Source of the DNA: Tyto alba
Lineage: Eukaryota; Chordata; Aves; Strigiformes; Tytonidae
Length of the DNA: 64,000 bases
NCBI RefSeq assembly: GCF_018691265.1
Contig: NW_024881313.1
Span: 4,828,501 to 4,892,500 of the forward strand
Direction: 5' to 3'
Shown here one piece after another: positions 21,951-32,508 of this stretch. Numbering within the stretch: the first letter of the stretch is position 1; the number at the start of each line of letters is the position of its first letter. The notes under the pieces were generated by a model, which did not search any database, was not told the origin of the DNA, and saw only the letters and a list, made by a program, of their open reading frames with translations. The position numbers and the translations under genes are program-made.

Positions 21951-23482
21951 TGATTCTTTTATATTTTGTGATGTTTTAAGATTATTAAGGAGGGGGTCTT
22001 CCAGGGCACACCGAATCTCACCAGCAGACGTGGCAGGGGTAGGGCAGCTGCAGAGGCGAAGCGAGCAGCAGCGTGATTTCTGAGCCAAGGCAAACCCACG
22101 GTTCTATACACGCAGAAGCCAAATGATGAAAATTTGAGTTTATTTTCGTCCTAAATGGACTGATTCAGGTCCTAAATGCCGTGGCTGCGCCGAGAGGAGG
22201 CACGGCTCCCCCCTCCCGGGGATCATTTGGTAAGCTGGCGCTTAGCAGTGCGAGGAGGGAGCCCCTTCGGCTGGCAGCGGGGACACGGTCCCGAGCTAAC
22301 GCTGTTTTCATAAATTCGCCTGGTGGGGCGGAGGGGGACTTAGGACCAAACCAAAATGTCCGACGTTCTTTCATGCGGGCAATAATGTAAATCAGGTCGG
22401 ACAGCGACATTTAAGCCAAGATGGTTAATTAGCCTCCACCAGAAAATGTGCGGCGCTAAGTGTTCTTCAACAAGCTCCGTGAGCAGGCTCGCCTGACCAG
22501 AGCGTTCATTTTAAATTTCCTTCTAGAGATAATTGCGCATGCAAAATATGTTATTTCAAACGTCACCCATTTTTGTCCTTCCCTTGCCTTCACGTTTGGG
22601 ATTTTTTTCCTCCTTTTTAAATGTCCCGTGGCAAGTAAAAGCAACCCGTTGCATTTAACTAGCGTCTCGGTTTATACACGTATGTATAGATAGATATAGA
22701 TACAGATAAAATTTTACTGACAATCATGGTAGAATTTATGGTGTCAGTTTTACTCTCGGATTTAGCCGAAGGAAAGAGCTGGGCTGGCAGCAGGCTAGAG
22801 CAGAGAAGACAAAATAGGATTTATTTTTAAAAACAGAAATAGGGTTTCTTTCGAGTGGAAGATTTTCACACACACCCCCGTTGCACCCACCCCTCCCCCG
22901 CCGCCCCAAGCCAAACCAAGCTCAGCAACAAAAGAAAATAGCGAAGTCTGTAAGCTTGCTGAAATGTACCCTTTTTTTTTGGGGCGGACATCTTACTGCT
23001 AAGAGTAGATATCCTCCATAATATGAGCCGCAGCACACTTCTGCGTCACACCGACCCTTGTTTGCAAAGATGTCGAATAACAATAAAACCCTTCTTGTTT
23101 TACGGAGGTACACTTACATATATATATGTATTTAAAGCAAAATAAGACGGAGCACACTTGTGGTCTTGGCAGAAGTTGTTGTTAGGAAAATTCAGAGCCA
23201 TACAGTGCAATAAAAGAAAATGACTGCTGTAACCGTTTATGGGGTGTAAAACGCTGCAGGGCTAAAGACAAAACTTAGGGAGCCGGTAAGAAGTTTACAG
23301 ATGTGCAGAACTGCGGGAGGAAAAAAAAAAAATGCTTTCGACTTCACCTTAAAAAAAAAAAAAAAAAAAGAAATCCGGGGTAAGATTTGATGAGTTCTAA
23401 TTAGTGAAAGGGAGCTCGTTCTGGTGTGCACACACACAAAAAGCCCCTAATTGATCCCTGAGCCAGTATTTGGGGATGCTGG

Positions 23483-23500
23483 GACGCCCTCTGTTGTTGC
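23483..23500 (-). promoter_or_regulatory. Weaker CTCF-like motif, minus strand
   Basis: The minus strand reads CAACAACAGAGGGCGTCC, with the AGAGGGCG core intact and mismatches on both sides. It lies about 350 bp left of the stronger plus-strand motif, so the two point away from each other. Confidence 0.3.
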
Positions 23501-23789
23501 AGACAGAGGCAACTTCAAAGAATCAGCATTAAGAGTGTGTAATAAATGACGGGTCTGCAAACTGTCTGGAATTCGGCTCTTAATGAGTTTACAACTGTCC
23601 AGCCACAATTAAGATTTTCTACAAAAGCCTTTTCATTTGTTTTGTCTGGCTGTTTTAGATAAAGCGGGCGAGCGGAAATAACAACCTTTTATTGGCCTTC
23701 CCCTGCTTAAATCCAGGCTGGGAGGTGGACATTTATCTTCCCGTGCGCTGGCGGGCAGAGGCGCTGGCTCCGCGGGGCCGGCGCGGCGG

Positions 23790-23825
<36 letters not shown>

Positions 23826-23847
23826 CCCGGTCAGTGGCGCGCGGGCG

Positions 23848-23863
23848 CCGGCAGGTGGCGCTG
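23848..23863 (+). promoter_or_regulatory. CTCF-like motif, HOXA9-HOXA7 boundary
   Basis: CCGGCAGGTGGCGCTG matches the 16-base CTCF core CCASYAGRKGGCRSYR at 15 of 16 positions; the third base is G instead of A. It lies in a CpG-rich patch between HOXA9 and HOXA7, where mammalian clusters have a CTCF boundary. Orientation is plus. Confidence 0.6.
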
Positions 23864-26800
23864 TGAGCCCGCGAAAGAGCGCGCGCCCGCCCGCCCGCCA
23901 TCAAGCCCTCGGCCGCCTCCCCGAAAGCTCCTAAAATGTCGACTTTGTGGGAGCGTAACTGGGGTCGGAACCGCTGGTTGGGATTTAACAAAAGGCCGAT
24001 AGGTTTGAGGCGGTTTGGTGGGTTTCGCCCCCCGCCCCTTATCCCCGGGGGTACGGTGAGGGATGCCCCGCTGGCACCGGGCGCGGTGAGGGTGGTGGTA
24101 AGCCTGGCCACGCTCGGTGCTCCCATGGCAAAAGTCAAGCTTGAACTGCACCAAGGACATACCCTGCATTTACTCTTCTCAAAACACCGAGCCGTCTCCT
24201 TCCAGCTAGCAGAGACGGGTGGAGCCCTGGCACTGACCTCCCCGGCTCCTCTGTCCCTTGCCCCAAATCTTCGCCCTTCTCTGGCGAGGCTCTGAGCCTG
24301 CCAACCGGGCGTCCTGGTCTCCCGGAGGGCTGGTGAAGAAATTAAATATTTGGAGAAAGGGGGGAAGCGAAGGGTTCGGGCAGGATGGAAGAAGGTCTCC
24401 CCCGATCAGACCGGCGGGGGGAAGCGCCCCAGGAGCTTCGCCCTCGGAGCGGGGGGCGAAGCGCCGGGTTTTCCAGTGCCCTTCGCCGCCCCGCGGAGCC
24501 GGAGCCGCGGCCGCGCGGGGAAACGGCAGCGCCGCAAACCTCTCGTTTGAAAATTATTTACCGGGGAGTAAAATTCCTCAACAGCTGTCTTTGATACAAA
24601 TAAAAAGCCCTGCTTGTGTCCCCAGCAATTTCAGCTCTGTGGGACCCACTGTAATTATATGATACAGATGCGAGCCAGGCTGATGCTCTGCAAACTTGAC
24701 GGGTCTCTCAAAGTCATTCCTAACTTCTCCTCGCCTTCTGTTTTGATTTCCTCGAGTCGTTTTCGTGTTGTTTTTGGTATTTGGTTTTTTTTTTTGTTTT
24801 TGTTTTGTTTTGTTTTTTCCCCCCCGTTTTGCTTTTGTTGGCTTTCGCGTCTTGAGAAATAGGCTTAGTGGGGAATTGTGGAGTATTTTCAGATGGCAGT
24901 TGCCCAAAAGAGAGGAGGAAAAAGTAATTGGAAGGAAAATAAAGGCAAGAAGAACAGAAGCATAAAATGTGGACTGAAGTATGAACGTTGTACTTTTCAA
25001 ATTTAAGCCAGACAAGTAAACAAATTTCTGCACAGTACCCCGTAACAGAACTACTTTATCTGCGTTTTATTTACATTTCCTTAAATCAAAGCCGAACTCT
25101 TGATATCGAAATTCAGCATCAGGAAGGAATGTGAACACTGAGCCCTTTTTTCCCCGCAGTGTTTCAAAGATTTAATTCTTTCTAGGGATAAAGAGTAACA
25201 GCCACTCCCTGCTTTCTAACAAGAGCCTTCATACCAAATGTTTGCCTACAATGGCATTGCTAAACTTATTATGATTAATTATTTTTTTTTCCTTGGGCAG
25301 TAAAATTATATTGAAATTAAAAAGTGTTTATGCGTCGTCATACTAAGTAATAACTTGGCACAGTACGCTCCATTATAATCGTGGATAAATTATGGCGAGA
25401 ACAGATCCCAAAACAACAAAATCTTCTCTAGTATGAACCACATCAAGATATTGCTTAATACACACGCCTTAATCATGTAGTGCTCCCAGGTCGCTTGTAA
25501 CTTATGAGCACCGTTTTATCACTATCTTTTACTTCCCGGAAAAGCTCAGAAGGCAACAAGAGGTAGTCCAGAGCTCACACGAAAAAAAAAAATAAATAAA
25601 TACAATGAATCCCGCCTAGAAGATTATTTGTAAAGCGTGTGAGAATATTGCAGTGACCAAAACCTTGCAATCCGCGCCCGTTCGCCGTGTCCTCGACTGG
25701 AAAATAAATAAATTCAAATGAAAAGTGCGTTTTCAGGCGCGGGGATTCAGCCTGGGGTTTTTTGAGCGACAAAACGAGAGATTTCAGAGGCTGCTGCAGT
25801 GGCAGCATTATGCCTAACACGCAGAGGGTGGGGGAAGCAAAGAAGGTTTGCGGGCACCCATGTCTGGGGGTCCTTTTAAGGTTTATACAGTGAAGACTTT
25901 TTGACGAATCCTAAGGGTTGGCAGGAAATAAAAGCTGAAAGCAAAATATATATATATGAAAAAAAATGGTGGCAGAAGTAAACAAACACACGCAAAGAAA
26001 AATATATAAATGTGTGAATTGTATAGAATCAGAGAGCTCGAAATACAACCACCCATCTAATCTATTCGGTCCTACGCTATCCATATTTAAGTCTAGACAT
26101 TGGTTATATTTGCTGTTTCTTTCTTCTTGCATCTTGGTATGTTGTCACCAGAGGAGCAATTTATTGGTCTAATGTCATCTACTTCAGCCTCTTTGATCTT
26201 CTTGGTCGTCGTCTTGTTTGCATCGCATTCGTTTAACTTCTTGGGCCTTTATTCCTCTCCAGCAGCCTCTTCTGACGGCGTGTTCCCACATCGCGATTGA
26301 GACGGCAGGGATATTGTCTAATATTGGCGAATTGGAAGAAATAACCGAAGGGAGATCTTTCGCCAGCTTCTCCCTTACTCCTGCGAATAATAACTGCGTT
26401 TTCCCGTACTTAACACTTGGCAAATACCTACATATAGCTGCCACATTTGCATGTTCTGAAGCACCAAGATCTCAGGGATCTGGCTTTAGAGAATTTACTT
26501 CCTTCTCTCAGTAACCTATATTAATGGGGCTGCAATAACCGCGCATAAAGAGTCCCAAAGGAGGGGTGGGTGTGTGTGTGTGTGTGTGTGTGTGTTGGAG
26601 GTGTGTGGGGGAGAGAGGGTGTCCCACGTTTACAAAACGTAAAGTTTAGGGTCCGTGCGAGATATCGCCAAGAACAATTTTAACTGGTGAGAAAGTCTTT
26701 GTACACGGGGCACCAAACTATAATTGAAAGGAGAATTTCCGGGGCAATTCCATTGTGCTCCTTCCAGTTTATGATGTGCAATACAGGCAGGCAGTAAAAG

Positions 26801-27268
26801 CTGTCTTTACCAGGACTCCCTGTCTGAGGGAAGGAAACTCATTTTACGATCCGTTTAAAGGAAGGGCACGGTGCAGCATCCTCAATGGAGAGCCATTCGC
26901 ATTGTTGGGGACCCCAGTGTTTAGAAAAGCAGCAGCAACGCTCCCCGTCATCTGAGCGTACCGCTGCCGCCTCACGCCCGGGGCTGTAAGGTAGGTAGGA
27001 CGGAAAGGTAAAAGGAACATTAAACAACCGGCCGAGATTTGAAGCCGTTTGTAGGCGATTTCTTCAGCTCTGGGGAGTTTGGTTTATTTTGTTTTGTTTT
27101 GGGGTTTTTTTGTTTGTTGGTTTGTTTTGGGTTTGGTGTTGTTTTTTTTTTTTTTCTGAGACGTTGAGAAGGTTGAACCTTCGCCTGGTTTTTTTTTTCC
27201 GCATTTTTGGTGTGGGTTGTTGTTTTGGTTTTTATTTTATTCCCCTTCCGGGGAGGGTGCCGGTGTTT

Positions 27269-27300
<32 letters not shown>

Positions 27301-27340
27301 CCTAGGGGGAATATCGGAGGGGCTCACTCCAGGGGGGCGC

Positions 27341-27976
27341 CTTGATTTTCCAGGCTCGGGCAGCCCTTCGGGGCCGCCGCCGATGCGGCGGGGCCCGGCG
27401 GCCGGAGGTTGTTCCCCCCCCTAACCCCCCCCCACCCCGCCCCCACCCCGCTTATTTTCCTCGCGGAAAAACAACGCGAGGCAGCCTCCTTTAAACTTTA
27501 TATTTTATTATTTTATTTTTCGCAACACCCTCCCGTCCATCTAAAGGACCACATGGTCTGTGCGCGTCTCCCCCCCCACCCGCCCCCCGCCCCCCCTATG
27601 GGGTGGGGGGCCGAGCGCCCGCCCCCCCCCCCCCCTTCCCTTCCCCTCCCCGCGGCGGCGCCGTCGGGGGGCGATGGGGGGCGGCGGCTGGAGGGCGCTG
27701 CCGGGCGCGGCGGCGACGGCGACGGCGGCGGCCCCGGCCCCGGCCCCGGCCCCGGCCCGTCCATGGCCGGGCACCGGCGGGCCGCGGCCGGCACCACCTG
27801 TGAGGCGGGCGGGGATTGGCGGGCGGCGTCATATGACCGGTCACGTGCTCGAGGCAGCTCAGTCCAAAAGAAAATGGGGTTTGGTGTAAATCTGGGGGTG
27901 TAATGTTATCATATATCACGCTACCTCGTAAAACCGACACTGAAGCCTGCCGGACAACAAATCACAGGTCAAAATT
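27341..27976 (+). promoter_or_regulatory. HOXA7: HOXA7 CpG island and promoter
   Basis: A dense CpG island (27341-27830) leads to an inverted CCAAT box (ATTGG 27815-27819) and overlapping palindromes GTCATATGAC (27828-27837), GACCGGTC (27835-27842) and CACGTG (27842-27847), 130-150 bp before the HOXA7 ATG. An AGGTCA half-site lies at 27965-27970, just before the ATG. The start site is not determined. Confidence 0.55.
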
Positions 27977-28352
27977 ATGAGCTCTTCGTATTATGTGAAT
28001 GCGCTTTTTAGCAAATATACGGCGGGGGCTTCTCTTTTCCAAAATGCAGAGCCTACTTCTTGCTCCTTTGCAAGCAACTCCCAGAGAAGCGGCTATGGAC
28101 CGGGCGCGGGTGCCTTCGCCTCCTCCATGCCCGGCTTGTACAATGTGAACAGTACCATATATCAAAGCCCGTTCTCTTCCGGATACAGCCTGGGCTCTGA
28201 TGCCTACAACCTGCATTGTTCCTCTTTTGATCAGAACATTCCCGTCCTCTGCAATGAGCTAACCAAACCCAGCTGTGAGAAAGCGGAGGAAAGCAACCTG
28301 CACAACCAGGCTGAGCCTAATTTCCGGATATACCCCTGGATGAGGTCTTCAG
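27977..28352 (+). CDS. HOXA7: HOXA7 exon 1 (hexapeptide)
   Basis: Exon 1 encodes residues 1-125 plus one base of a 219-aa HOXA7, an Antp-class factor of thoracic patterning. The start MSSSYYVNALFSKY is typical of HOX7 and near-identical to chicken as I recall. Further blocks are FASNSQRSGYGPGAGAFASS, YNVNSTIYQSPF and the PBX-binding hexapeptide IYPWMR (YPWM at 119-122). It ends TCA G before the donor GTAGGG. The intron (28353-29410, 1058 bp) holds two long G runs at 28856-28877 and 28959-28980. Confidence 0.96.
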
Positions 28353-28855
28353 GTAGGGGCAAGCGGAGAGGGCTTGGAGCCGTGGCAGCCAGGCAAAGCG
28401 TGTCGCCAGAATTACTGTCAGCACAGCCTTTATGGTTTTAATTATAGCCGAGGCGCCATTGCGTAGAAAGCCCGTGGCATTGTATGTAAATGAGTATCAT
28501 AAAACTTTTATTGCCCAATTAATGGGTTCTAGCCTCGTAAATTTATTTAACTCCATTTGCTATGGAATTTTAACATTGAGTTGATTTGCGCTGTTTGCTA
28601 TAGAAATGTGGAGAGTTGGCTGCGGGCTCCTAGAGCCCCCACGGGTAAGCGTCTCCCCTGCCCTCTGCCGAAGTTGGGCAAAAAAAAAAATCCCGCTCGC
28701 TGGGGAAGGCGGAGGGGCGAGGGGCGTTCAGGAGCGGGGGACGGGCTGCTGAGGACTTTGCCAGCCCACGTTGCCGAGACGTGCTACTCTCGTCCCTCCT
28801 GCCCTTTCTACGGAGATAAGGATCTATAGAAATGTACTAAACAGGAAAACGGAGC

Positions 28856-28980
28856 GGGGGGGGGGGGGGGGGGGGGGCGCTGGGGGCGCGAGTGTGTGAA
28901 AAAGGAGAGCTCTCTTCTGGAGCTAAATGCGATGTATTGTTTACGATCCAGGCGGGTTGGGGGGGGGGGGGGGGGGGGGG
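28856..28980. repeat. Paired poly(G) runs in HOXA7 intron
   Basis: Two uninterrupted G runs of roughly 20 bases (28856-28877 and 28959-28980) stand about 80 bp apart on the sense strand. They could form G-quadruplexes in DNA or in pre-mRNA and are prone to sequencing-length error. Confidence 0.85.
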
Positions 28981-29331
28981 AGGGAGCCCCCGACATTAAA
29001 ATAAAATAAATACAGCCCAGCCTTCCAGCTTTTTATTTTCCCTTGCGAAACGCGAAAGTCTGGAAGGTTTTAGGGAAATACATCGCCTGGGGAGAAAGTT
29101 CCTCCTCCCAAAAGCGATTTCCTCCCCCACCTCCTCTCCTGAATGCTTTCTCTCCACTTTTTCTAGGTCTCGAGCAACTTAATTTTTGCCCTGCCTGAGC
29201 AGGGCAGGTTGTGTGGCTGAAATGTCTTTGTTAGGGCAAAGTGGGGGGGCGGGTGGAAGTGAGAGAAGGGGATCATTCACTCTCGCTCGACCGCTTTTTG
29301 TTTGTTTATTTATTTTAAATAATAATAATAA

Positions 29332-29694
<363 letters not shown>

Positions 29695-31235
29695 GGAGTC
29701 CCACTCGAGGAAGCGATCTCTTAGTATAACGTATGCACATGACAGTTGGAAAAAAGCTCCCTTTTAAAAAAAAAAAAAAAAAAAAAAAGAGAGACTCACT
29801 GTTTTTATTTAAAAAAAAAAAATCAGTTCCCTTTAATAATCATCTTGCAAGCGAGCGTTTGCAAACATGAAAACGTTTCTTGGGGTGGTTTTCCAGCCTT
29901 CCCTCCACTCTCCCGTACTCCCCAAACCTGCCCTGTGCCGAAGCTTTCGGTAATATCTCCTAAGAGCATCCTACAATCATTTGTTTTTTTGTTCACCCAA
30001 ACCTGGGTGGGTTTGTCCAGTGGACATTTCAGTGGGAGAAATGCTGCTTGCACAGATTGTAAGCCGTGACCTTCCGAAGTAACTACCTGACTCAATAGTC
30101 CCAATCATGTCTAAGGGGAAAAGTGCATTAGGCTCACATTAAGAAAAACTACCTAATTTTTAATAATTAGCTCTGCACTTCTCTTTTTTTTTTTTTCTTT
30201 TTCTTTTTTTTTTTTTTTATTTTTAATGATTGTTAGAAAAGTATCATAACTAACAGTTACACTAACAAAAGAGTAAAGAGCAAGTAAGGGGGGGGGGGAA
30301 GATGTTCCACAAACCACTACAATCTACAGCAATGATTTGTACTACCTATTTTCCAGACTACCTATATATCTTGCTCCGCCTACCTATCTTCGAAAGTATA
30401 CTGTATTTTAGTAGTCAAAAGAAGATAACATTACTAATGTGAATCGCAAAATGCTTTTAGAAATGTAAGTGTAGTTGTTCGAAAAGCACGCATCAATAGC
30501 TTTGGTATAGAATTTGGTACCGAAAAGGCTGAATATATTTAAATTTAAAATAATATATTTATTCCAAAGCAATTATAAATGAAAACCATATGCTGCAATA
30601 TATCTATGTTCTCGATTCTTTACTATTCCGAGTGAGGAAGCAAACACACGCCAATAGTGTACAAAGCGGTTTAATATCTCCCGTTGGCTTCTACCTTAGG
30701 CTGCCTCTGCTAAAGGCCGTTTTCTTATTCTAGGTTGATCTTACTTAATATAGCGGAAAGTGTTCTTTGAAAAGTGAATTTAAATGACCATGTAACCACC
30801 TTTAAAAAAACCTGTTTGTCCTGATTATCAGAACGTGTTAACATGTAATACCGTGAATTTTCCTACAATAGCAGATACTGTATATTTGAACGATTTTTTT
30901 TTTTTTTTTGTCATTTATATTCGTCTTGGAGCTCATTTGTAAGATCATGTCAAAATTGGGAAGTATGTAATTAATTTGGAAACTTTGTAGCATGATGTAT
31001 TGTTAAGAACTCTGTATAAATCCGTCTTGAAGGTTTGGCTAAAGTTTATTCAAAAATTGTATGTTACAATGTGTTTCGATGTGTTCGTTGTGAACATTTG
31101 GATATGCCGTGTAAGTATTGGAAGTGGAAGAAAAAATGTCTGTGAACTCTCTTTGGAAGTGATACCGTGTACAAGTATCTCCCACGATAAATGTGTTTTA
31201 TGTTACACAGAAAATAAATATGCTTGTTGACAATG
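29695..31235 (+). other. HOXA7: HOXA7 3' UTR with five miR-196 seed matches
   Basis: The AT-rich sequence after the stop runs to a likely poly(A) signal AATAAA at 31213-31218, followed by a GT/T-rich stretch. Seed matches to miR-196 are ACTACCT (30082-30088), ACTACCTA (30148-30155), ACTACCTA (30341-30348), ACTACCTA (30357-30364) and CTACCTA (30380-30386). The last three lie within 46 bp. A/T homopolymers lie at 29766-29788 and 30183-30218. Confidence 0.75.
31213..31218 (+). terminator. HOXA7: HOXA7 poly(A) signal
   Basis: AATAAA in the sense strand 1.5 kb after the HOXA7 stop, followed by TGCTTGTTGAC and TGTGTTTC, a typical downstream GT-rich context. Confidence 0.6.
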
Positions 31236-31982
31236 AATTGTGTTTCTTTATTAGGGAAACAGTTCGAAGGAAGCATCAGAAAATAATTTACACAGATAAA
31301 TAAAGAAATTAGACTGTATAAATCCATTTTTTTTTCCCCGGTAACCATAAGTAAAAAAAAAATGCAAAGTGATGAATTGCTAGGAATCAGTCAATTTCTC
31401 TATCTCGACTTCGTGATTTTTTTTTTTTTTCTTCCCTAGCGCAGTTGATTAATAAAGCGGAAAGCCTTCTTTATGGGAGGGCTTCCTTCCACTGTGTTCC
31501 CGTGTCCTCTTGCAATCATAACCTCCGTCCAGGCGGCCGGCGATCAAGCCGAAATAGCTTGTTGTAGAATAATATTTTGTAATGAACGGAAAGTGCGATG
31601 CGAAACTTCCATGTGTAAATGATCTGGTCGGGTACGTGTGGGGTTTGTGTGTGCGGCTTTCGGGGGGCAGGGGGCACGGGGGGGCATTAAAAAGGGGAAA
31701 AATCGCCCCGCTTTAGGAAATGTATCATTTTTGCCAGGTACCACGTAATGTAAAGGAGATCTAATATTTGTAATCTTCCTAAAATATTAAAAAAAAAAAA
31801 AAATCTCGACCGAAAAGTCCCTTTATTCAGTCGGGTAAATACAGGTAGAACCAGTGCATCATTTGCGCAGAAGTTCCCTTTTTCTACTACACTCCGTTCC
31901 TGGTCAACGTACTAATTGTAATTTTAATAAAATTAGTACAAACTCCAGGTCTTTTAAAAAACTCCAGGGCTGCCTCTGTGGT

Positions 31983-31993
31983 AAGATGGCGCC
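31983..31993 (+). promoter_or_regulatory. YY1 consensus AAGATGGCGCC
   Basis: This is a full match to the YY1 core AANATGGCGNC. It lies about 190 bp upstream of the inferred start of the candidate exon ending at 32508. Confidence 0.5.
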
Positions 31994-32079
31994 TCTCTAA
32001 GACCTGCCTCTTCTTAGTGATGAGGAAAAGGCCATAAATCCGTTGTTGTTTATGAAAATTTACAACTTTGCAATACAAC

Positions 32080-32180
32080 TTTATGAGTTGTTCGGTTTTT
32101 CCATTGGTCGTTGTCGGTCATGTGGATGGTAACCGTGAACATGAACTTTTTTATAATTTCCCTTGCGAGAATAGAGCCGC
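32080..32180 (+). promoter_or_regulatory. Candidate alternative promoter between HOXA7 and HOXA6
   Basis: An inverted CCAAT box (ATTGG 32103-32107) and a TATA-like TTTATAATTT (32149-32158) are spaced about 45 bp apart and precede a stretch ending in a good splice donor. A TTTATG CDX-like site lies at 32081-32086. In mammals distal promoters for HOXA3/HOXA5/HOXA6 transcripts lie in this interval, so the place is plausible. Confidence 0.4.
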
Positions 32181-32508
32181 ATTCTTTTGCTGAGCTCTGT
32201 CCTGCTTCGGATCTCTCTGGCTTTCAATCCCCATTTCATTTGTTCTTTGTAAGGCAATAGTGAACAAAGTGTGCGGAGGTTCGGCATAAGCAGCCGCCTA
32301 GAACACAGATCCGGGATGGCAATTTCCAGTTCCCCCGCTGGAAGGTGTGGCATATTGGATTCAAAGCACTGGCGTGGCAGATTTTCAACTTGCAACCTGG
32401 CTAATTTCCTGCTTCTTCTGGCACCAAAAGGAGGGCGATTCGTCTCCTGTGCAGCCAAAGCGACAGCTGTCAAAGTCGCAGGGGCTCCTGTGAGCCAGAA
32501 CCTAAAAG
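32180..32508 (+). other. Candidate untranslated first exon
   Basis: The stretch is moderately GC, repeat-free and ends CCTAAAAG followed by GTGAGA at 32509, a strong donor. The 5' limit is guessed from the TATA-like element. An open frame crosses it (32271 onward, beginning at an ATG) but no domain is recognised, so it is more likely a leader exon of a long Hox transcript than a new protein. The acceptor it joins is unknown; 44964 or a HOXA6/HOXA5 exon are possible. Confidence 0.4.

Larger units (their letters stand above)
21951..27340. other. HOXA9-HOXA7 spacer
   Basis: No HOXA8 or other gene is present. The spacer has CTCF-like motifs at 23483-23500 (minus) and 23848-23863 (plus), a CpG-rich patch at 23750-23920 including a (GCG)n run, and unique AT-leaning DNA at 25000-26500. 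A (GT)n tract lies at 26571-26595 and T-rich runs at 27060-27300. A minus-strand open frame at 26184-26444 has no recognised domain. The part at 25960-26450 does not look like the rest of the cluster but I could not assign it to any transposon. Confidence 0.55.

Noticed and set aside
25970..26060. CR1 retrotransposon 3' end
   Set aside because: A short TAGAATCAGAG resembles the CR1 tail by chance; no CR1 body or terminal octamer repeat follows.
20782..27976. HOXA8
   Set aside because: No homeobox or HOX8 motif between HOXA9 and HOXA7; loss of HOXA8 is general in tetrapods.
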